This document shows positions 59,981-64,000 of a stretch of 64,000 nucleotides of DNA, piece after piece. The first letter of the stretch is position 1. Each line of letters opens with the position of its first letter. The notes beneath the pieces are model-generated. The model was not told the DNA's origin. It made no database searches and worked only from the letters and a program-made list of their open reading frames with translations. The position numbers were made by a program, and so were the translations under genes. The stretch is from Gracilibacillus oryzae (GTDB taxonomy: Bacteria; Bacillota; Bacilli; Bacillales; Amphibacillaceae). The DNA lies in the NCBI RefSeq assembly GCF_009498735.1, contig NZ_ML762430.1, positions 15,869 to 79,868 on the forward strand, in the 5' to 3' direction.

Positions 59981-60142
59981 GTGGTGTTAAAAGAGCCAAG
60001 AGATAAAAAGCGATTTTTTAACTTATCGGAAGAAGACCAGATAGATTTTACCTTAGAAGAGAAGGAAAAAGCAGAAAAAGAAAAACTAGCAAAGAAAGTT
60101 TTTCAAGATGTTGCTAAAAAATATAATGGGAACAAAAAATAA
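59981..60142 (+). CDS. 53-residue charged protein next to the Ntn-hydrolase gene
   Basis: GTG 59981 (or 59984, or 59972) starts VLKEPRDKKRFFNLSEEDQI, then a Lys/Glu-rich helix EKEKAEKEKLAKKVFQDVAK and a basic end. It begins 19 bases after the Ntn-hydrolase stop with AGAAAGGG upstream. The highly charged helix could be an adaptor or substrate. Unknown family. Confidence 0.5.
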   Translation: MVLKEPRDKKRFFNLSEEDQIDFTLEEKEKAEKEKLAKKVFQDVAKKYNGNKK

Positions 60143-60144
60143 AT

Positions 60145-60169
60145 GTTTATCGTTAATCTATAGTGGTAA
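60145..60169 (+). promoter_or_regulatory. Possible sigma-B-type promoter of the KGG gene
   Basis: GTTTAT (60145-60150), 13 bases, TGGTAA (60164-60169) resembles GTTTAA-N13/14-GGGTAT at eight of twelve positions. GsiB-like genes are classic sigma-B targets, which supports but does not prove it. Confidence 0.3.
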
Positions 60170-60209
60170 ACAAGTAATGTAAGATAAATTTCCAAGGAGG
60201 TAGATTTAA

Positions 60210-60422
60210 ATGGCTAAGAACAATAACCACAAAATGTCTCGATCTGAAGCAGGACAAAAAGGCGGCAACAAAACTGCACGTGAGCATGATCAGGAATTTT
60301 ATGAAGAAATTGGACAAAAAGGCGGTAAAGCTACTTCCCGTAATCACGATCAGGAATTCTATGAAGAGATTGGCCGCAAAGGTGGAAAAAGAAGCAATGG
60401 TGGCCAAAGCAATAACAACTAA
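60210..60422 (+). CDS. GsiB-like KGG-repeat stress protein
   Basis: 70 residues made of near-identical KGG repeats: SEAGQKGGNKTAREHDQEFY, then EIGQKGGKATSRNHDQEFY and EIGRKGGKRSNGG. The family (general stress protein, KGG domain) is hydrophilic and resembles LEA proteins that accumulate under desiccation, salt or heat. AAGGAGG precedes the ATG. A strong terminator follows. Confidence 0.9.
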   Translation: MAKNNNHKMSRSEAGQKGGNKTAREHDQEFYEEIGQKGGKATSRNHDQEFYEEIGRKGGKRSNGGQSNNN

Positions 60423-60454
60423 ATTAAATATTAGGTCAGTTAACTGACTATGAT

Positions 60455-60495
60455 AAAAAAGCTGCAGAGGCTAAAAAGTCTCTGCAGCTTTTTTT
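60455..60495 (+). terminator. Strong terminator after the KGG gene
   Basis: AAAAAAGCTGCAGAG / CTCTGCAGCTTTTTT, a 15-bp perfect stem with a 10-base loop. A short palindrome, TCAGTTAACTGA (60436-60447), lies just before it. Confidence 0.92.
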
Positions 60496-60521
60496 GTATC
60501 TACTTTGAAAATGTTTTTTTT

Positions 60522-60584
60522 TTGACACACATATTCGTTTTTGCTAATATGATAGCAATAAAACATATTAGTGAAAACGAATAT
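60522..60584 (+). promoter_or_regulatory. cadC-cadA promoter and operator
   Basis: TTGACA (60522-60527) and TAATAT (60545-60550) are 17 bp apart. A 21-bp inverted repeat with two mismatches spans 60531-60551 (ATATTCGTTTTTGCTAATAT plus G) and 60564-60584, 12 bp apart, overlapping the -10. Repression by the ArsR/CadC protein encoded just downstream, relieved by Cd, Zn or Pb, is the expected control. Confidence 0.85.
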
Positions 60585-60599
60585 ATCAGGAGGATGAGT

Positions 60600-60932
60600 A
60601 TGGTAACAATTGATCTGGACACAAAAGTGAAGTTTTTGCATGGATTATCGCATAAAACACGGAACCAAATCCTTGAATGTATAAAAGACAGAGAGAAAAC
60701 AGTTTCTGAGATTGTAACTGATATGAAAGCAAGTCAATCTAATATCTCCCAACACCTGTCCTGTCTAAAAGATTGCGGACTTATTGTTGGCAGACAGGAA
60801 GGGAAATATATTTATTACAGTTTGCGTAACCAGCAAGTGCGTGACTTACTGTCAATGATTGATATCGTGCTGGCAGATGTTCAAAATGATATTGCTTCAT
60901 GTAAAAACTTTGTCCAAGGCGGTGATTGCTGA
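60600..60932 (+). CDS. cadC: ArsR-family metal-responsive repressor (CadC-like)
   Basis: 110 residues from ATG 60600 (AGGAGG 6 nt upstream; ATG 60594 is too close). Winged HTH: LSHKTRNQILECIKDREKTV and SEIVTDMKASQSNISQHLSC, recognition helix QSNISQHLSCLKDCGLIVGR. Cys residues (ILEC, SCLKDCG, ASCKNF, GGDC) could be metal ligands, though the CadC-type N-terminal ELCV pattern is absent. Its stop overlaps the cadA start, and the operator above should bind it. Confidence 0.88.
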   Translation: MVTIDLDTKVKFLHGLSHKTRNQILECIKDREKTVSEIVTDMKASQSNISQHLSCLKDCGLIVGRQEGKYIYYSLRNQQVRDLLSMIDIVLADVQNDIASCKNFVQGGDC

Positions 60933-63457
60933 TGACAGAAAAAAGTTGTTGTTCCAATCAAAAAGAATCTCCGACTAAGAATTCACAATCTTGTTGCAGT
61001 TCACAACCTGCAGAACAGATAGCTCAATCGAGTGAAATAAGTTCATGCTGCAGCAGTACAGCAAGTAAAGAAAAAAACCAGCCTAGTGTTACTAGCTGTT
61101 GCAGTAATGAAGAGGATGATGAGGCTGCCGCCAGTAAACCAGTCCAAGGTGAAAAAAATGAATACCGCATTTATGGGAGGGACTGCCCATCTTGTGCTTT
61201 AACGATTGAAAAAGGACTAAATGGTCTCAAGGAAATACGTGAAGCAAAAGTGAGTTACAGTACAGCAAAGTTACAAGTAATTGGCGCAAATGACACTGCT
61301 TTTGACAAAGTGGAAGAAACCATCAACAAGCTTGGATTCACAGCAGAGCCATTACATCAAAGCAAAAATGTAAGAACATATCAAGTGGAAGGCATGGACT
61401 GTGGCAGCTGTGCTCAAAGTATTGAGAATCATTTTAATACACTTTCCACAGTGAAAAGTGCACATGTCAGTTTCGCTACAGGAAAAATGAAACTGGAACA
61501 TGAGAATAGTGTGGAGGAGATCATCAGAGAAGTATCCAAAATAGGATATAAAGCATCATTAATTGGCGATAAAAACAAGTCTAATGAGATGGACCAGCCA
61601 AAAGGGGAATATCGCCCGATTATCTATTCTGGTATTTTAATCCTAATCGGTTTTATTGGCTCATATACCGTTTTATCACCAATTCTATCTACAATTCTTT
61701 ATGCACTGGCTATTGCAATCAGTGGACACAAACCAGTAAAGAGTGCTTTTTATGCACTAAAAAGTCGTTCACTCGATATGAATGTATTGATGTCGGCCGC
61801 AGTGATTGGTGCAGCATTGATTGGTGAATGGTTTGAAGGAGCAACCGTTGTCTGGCTGTTTGCATTAGGAACAGCTCTGCAGAATCAGTCAATCGAACGA
61901 ACGAGAAAATCAATTCGCAATTTAATGAATTTGGCGCCATCGGAAGCATGGATCCAAACTGGTGCAGAACTCGTGAAAAAATCTGTCGACGAAATAACCG
62001 TTGATGAAATTATTGTAGTAAAACCTGGTGACAGGATCCCGTTAGATGGTGAAATCCTGGAAGGTGAGTCAAGTGTGAATCAGGCGCCGATTACCGGTGA
62101 ATCTATTCCTATTGATAAAGCAGCCGGAGATACAGTGTATGCTGGGACAATTAATGAAAGTGGTTCACTTGAGATCAAAGTTACTCATCTTGTTGAGGAT
62201 ACGACGATTGCCAAGATTATTCACTTAGTAGAAGAAGCACAGGAACAACGAGCTCCTACCCAGGCATTTATCGATAAATTTGCCAGCATTTACACACCGA
62301 TCGTCTTTGCAGCAGCTTTAATTGTCATCATTTTCCCGCCATTAATTGGGATGGGCAGCTGGGGAGAATGGGTCTATAAAGGTCTCGCGCTGTTAGTTGT
62401 GGCATGTCCTTGTGCCCTGGTTATCTCCACACCTGTTGCGATCGTTTCTGCAATTGGAAATGCTGCGAAAAATGGTGTACTGATTAAAGGGGGTTCATTT
62501 TTAGAAAAAGCAGGTAAGATAAAAGCGATTGCGTTTGATAAAACCGGTACACTAACGGAAGGCAAACCGCAAGTAGCAGATATCAAGGCCTACACTACTT
62601 CAGAAGAAGAATTACTATCCATTGCCTTTACGCTGGAGGACTACTCGACACACCCAATCGGAAAAACGATTGTTCAGCGTGCAAAAGAAAAAGGGATTCA
62701 GGCTCAAACTGGTGACTTGTTTAAAAATATTGCTGGTAAAGGGGTTCAGGCAACAATAGCTGGACAGATCTATTATGCCGGAAATATTAAGCTTTTTGAA
62801 GAGTTGAAGGTTCCGTTGGATGATTGGAAGAAGGAATGGCTGGAGATGCAAAGCCAAGGAAAGACGATGGTCATTATTGGGACAAAATCAGAGATAATCG
62901 GTCATATTTCTGTTTCTGATTCAATCAGAAAAACAACGGTGGAAGCATTAGACGGATTAAAGCATGCAGGTATAGACCAGGTGGTTATGTTAACAGGTGA
63001 TAATGAAGGCACTGCCAAAAGAATAGCGGATGAGGCAAATGTAAACCGCTATTTTGCTGAGTTATTGCCAGAAGATAAAGTGGATGCAATCAAACAGTTG
63101 CAGCAGGAAGGCTATAAAGTAGCGATGGTTGGTGACGGTATTAATGATGCTCCAGCTCTGGCAACATCAGATTTAGGAATTGCGATGGGGGGAGCTGGTA
63201 CTGATACTGCAATGGAAACTGCTGATATTGTTTTAATGGCTGATAATCTGGAACAACTGCCACATACGATGAAATTAAGCAGAAAAGCCTTAGCGATAAT
63301 AAAACAAAATATATGGTTCTCAATCATCATCAAACTTATTGCATTAGTTTTTATTTTTCCAGGTTGGCTGACACTATGGATGGCAGTATTAAGTGATACA
63401 GGTGCTGCAGTTCTTGTTATTTTAAATGCATTACGGCTTTTAAGAGTCAAGGGATAA
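60932..63457 (+). CDS. cadA: Heavy-metal P1B-type ATPase (Cd/Zn/Pb efflux)
   Basis: 841 residues; ATG 60932 overlaps the cadC stop (TGATG). A Cys-rich tail with four CC pairs occupies residues 1-60. Two HMA domains follow: CPSC at 85-88 (GRDCPSCAL) and CGSC at 157-160 (EGMDCGSCAQSI). Eight transmembrane helices carry the CPC motif (Cys492-Pro-Cys494 in VVACPCALVIST), the phosphorylated Asp536 (DKTGTLTEG), the HP motif (YSTHPIGKT) and GDGINDAPALATS. This is the P1B-2 pattern, exporting Cd, Zn or Pb. A terminator follows within 10 bases. Confidence 0.95.
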   Translation: MTEKSCCSNQKESPTKNSQSCCSSQPAEQIAQSSEISSCCSSTASKEKNQPSVTSCCSNEEDDEAAASKPVQGEKNEYRIYGRDCPSCALTIEKGLNGLKEIREAKVSYSTAKLQVIGANDTAFDKVEETINKLGFTAEPLHQSKNVRTYQVEGMDCGSCAQSIENHFNTLSTVKSAHVSFATGKMKLEHENSVEEIIREVSKIGYKASLIGDKNKSNEMDQPKGEYRPIIYSGILILIGFIGSYTVLSPILSTILYALAIAISGHKPVKSAFYALKSRSLDMNVLMSAAVIGAALIGEWFEGATVVWLFALGTALQNQSIERTRKSIRNLMNLAPSEAWIQTGAELVKKSVDEITVDEIIVVKPGDRIPLDGEILEGESSVNQAPITGESIPIDKAAGDTVYAGTINESGSLEIKVTHLVEDTTIAKIIHLVEEAQEQRAPTQAFIDKFASIYTPIVFAAALIVIIFPPLIGMGSWGEWVYKGLALLVVACPCALVISTPVAIVSAIGNAAKNGVLIKGGSFLEKAGKIKAIAFDKTGTLTEGKPQVADIKAYTTSEEELLSIAFTLEDYSTHPIGKTIVQRAKEKGIQAQTGDLFKNIAGKGVQATIAGQIYYAGNIKLFEELKVPLDDWKKEWLEMQSQGKTMVIIGTKSEIIGHISVSDSIRKTTVEALDGLKHAGIDQVVMLTGDNEGTAKRIADEANVNRYFAELLPEDKVDAIKQLQQEGYKVAMVGDGINDAPALATSDLGIAMGGAGTDTAMETADIVLMADNLEQLPHTMKLSRKALAIIKQNIWFSIIIKLIALVFIFPGWLTLWMAVLSDTGAAVLVILNALRLLRVKG

Positions 63458-63461
63458 AGGT

Positions 63462-63499
63462 GAAAAGCTGTTCATAATTATTTGGACAGCTTTTCTTTT
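63462..63499 (+). terminator. Terminator of cadA
   Basis: GAAAAGCTGTTC / GGACAGCTTTTC, a 12-bp stem with one G-U pair and a 10-base loop, followed by TTTTG. Confidence 0.87.
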
Positions 63500-63567
63500 G
63501 AAAAAAATACATAAGGGAATAAGCACATTTTATGAAAAATTCCACAAATATTTTCAAATATAAACTA

Positions 63568-63690
63568 CTATCCCCATTGTACGACTCGATAAGTATATAG
63601 AGCTACACCAAATGAGATTGCCAGAGGAAGAATGGAGCTTTGAGAACCTAATACTAGCAGTGATAAGATCGCTAACCATCCGTAATACAC
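63568..63690 (-). CDS. Possible 40-residue membrane peptide or remnant
   Basis: On the minus strand GTG 63690 to TAG 63568 reads YYGWLAILSLLVLGSQSSIL and LAISFGVALYTYRVVQWG. The hydrophobic pattern looks genuine, but there is no clear ribosome site and an in-frame stop directly precedes the GTG, so this may be the end of a decayed gene. The rest of 63500-63816 is A+T-rich with nothing recognised. Confidence 0.3.
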   Translation of the reverse strand: MYYGWLAILSLLVLGSQSSILPLAISFGVALYTYRVVQWG

Positions 63691-63816
63691 TCACTTGATA
63701 AAATATGTCTAGAATATTTTGAGATTATATGATATAAAAAAGTTAAGCAATGAGCCATCAATCATCCAGAAAATTCACAGAGGTATTTAAATATATTATC
63801 TTTGGAGGAATTAAAA

Positions 63817-64000
63817 ATGATCACAAAAGCTGTGGGAAATGAACTGGTTATGGAACGTGTTTTTGATGCACCAAAGGCTCTGTTATTTCAGGCATATTCT
63901 GATTCACAACATTTAAAGCATTGGTGGGGACCAAAAGGCTGGGACTTAACCAAATGTGAGATTGATTTCAGGAAAGATGGAATCTGGCATTATTGTATGA
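63817..64000 (+). CDS. SRPBCC/AHSA1-like domain protein (partial, runs off the window)
   Basis: ATG 63817 (TTGGAGG 9 nt upstream) opens ITKAVGNELVMERVFDAPKA, then LFQAYSDSQHLKHWWGPKGW, DLTKCEIDFRKDGIWHYCM at the edge. This is the start of an activator-of-Hsp90-ATPase-like START/SRPBCC fold, a ligand-binding barrel common in small Bacillaceae proteins. About 61 of roughly 140-160 residues are visible. Confidence 0.83.
   Translation, partial: MITKAVGNELVMERVFDAPKALLFQAYSDSQHLKHWWGPKGWDLTKCEIDFRKDGIWHYCM

Noticed and set aside
60153-60407. Minus-strand frame antisense to the KGG stress protein
   Set aside because: It mirrors the internal repeats of the real gene (repeated FIKFLI-type blocks) and has no start context.
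1-64000. Prophage, integrative element or insertion sequence covering the accessory zone
   Set aside because: No integrase, transposase, terminase, relaxase or clear attachment repeats were found on either strand.

Overview
The window looks like chromosomal DNA of a low-GC, Gram-positive Bacillaceae, probably a halotolerant or soil genus close to Gracilibacillus, Oceanobacillus or Virgibacillus; the genus is inferred from protein style only. Support comes from strong AGGAGG-type ribosome sites, frequent TTG and GTG starts, U-tailed hairpin terminators, a CcpA cre-like site, S-layer-homology (SLH) domains, a Bacillus-type holin-like toxin, and CadC/CadA, FosB, DUF5412, DUF4184 and SMI1 families. 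I see no rRNA, tRNA, transposase, integrase, phage module or CRISPR array.

Layout. 1-20.6 kb: small membrane proteins, lipoproteins and single-gene enzymes (transglutaminase-like, cupin, EIIC-like membrane protein, HAD, methyltransferase, P-loop kinases, CPBP protease), with an XRE regulator/membrane-protein operon under a striking dyad operator at 8.9 kb. 20.8-27.8 kb: one huge secreted gene encoding a cell-wall-anchored amylase plus pullulanase (two GH13 domains, four CBM41-like modules, three SLH domains) behind a cre-like site. 28-35 kb: GNAT enzymes, an AAC(6')-like gene, a GntR regulator, ilvD and an ACR3/BASS-type transporter. 35-41 kb: a gamma-glutamyltransferase whose 3' end is duplicated 2.2 kb downstream, a type I toxin-antitoxin locus, and a glucose/sorbosone dehydrogenase-like lipoprotein. 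41-58 kb: an accessory zone rich in GNATs and in broken resistance-type genes (ANT(6), FosB, SMR pump, NUDIX, LysR), plus SUFU and SMI1 proteins. 58-64 kb: a proteasome-beta-like Ntn hydrolase with a small partner, a KGG stress protein, and a cadC-cadA metal-efflux operon with an almost perfect 21-bp dyad.

Two unexplained kinds of repeat stand out. First, intergenic arrays with an exact or near-exact 52-bp period occur at four places (2.9, 31.8, 51.6 and 58.4 kb). At least two different unit sequences share the period, and the 2.9 and 51.6 kb arrays share CCTATCAAA / TTTGATAGG inverted half-sites. Second, a roughly 156-160 bp two-hairpin element is present in two copies (16.3 and 55.8 kb), one forming the end of a coding gene and the other abutting a truncated gene.

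The window is also unusually rich in decayed genes. Four reading frames are interrupted by a single in-frame TAA, FosB carries one extra T directly after its ATG, and several C-terminal or N-terminal stubs of recognisable families remain. This suggests ongoing loss of accessory resistance-type genes, or in part sequence errors; only comparison with relatives or resequencing can separate these.
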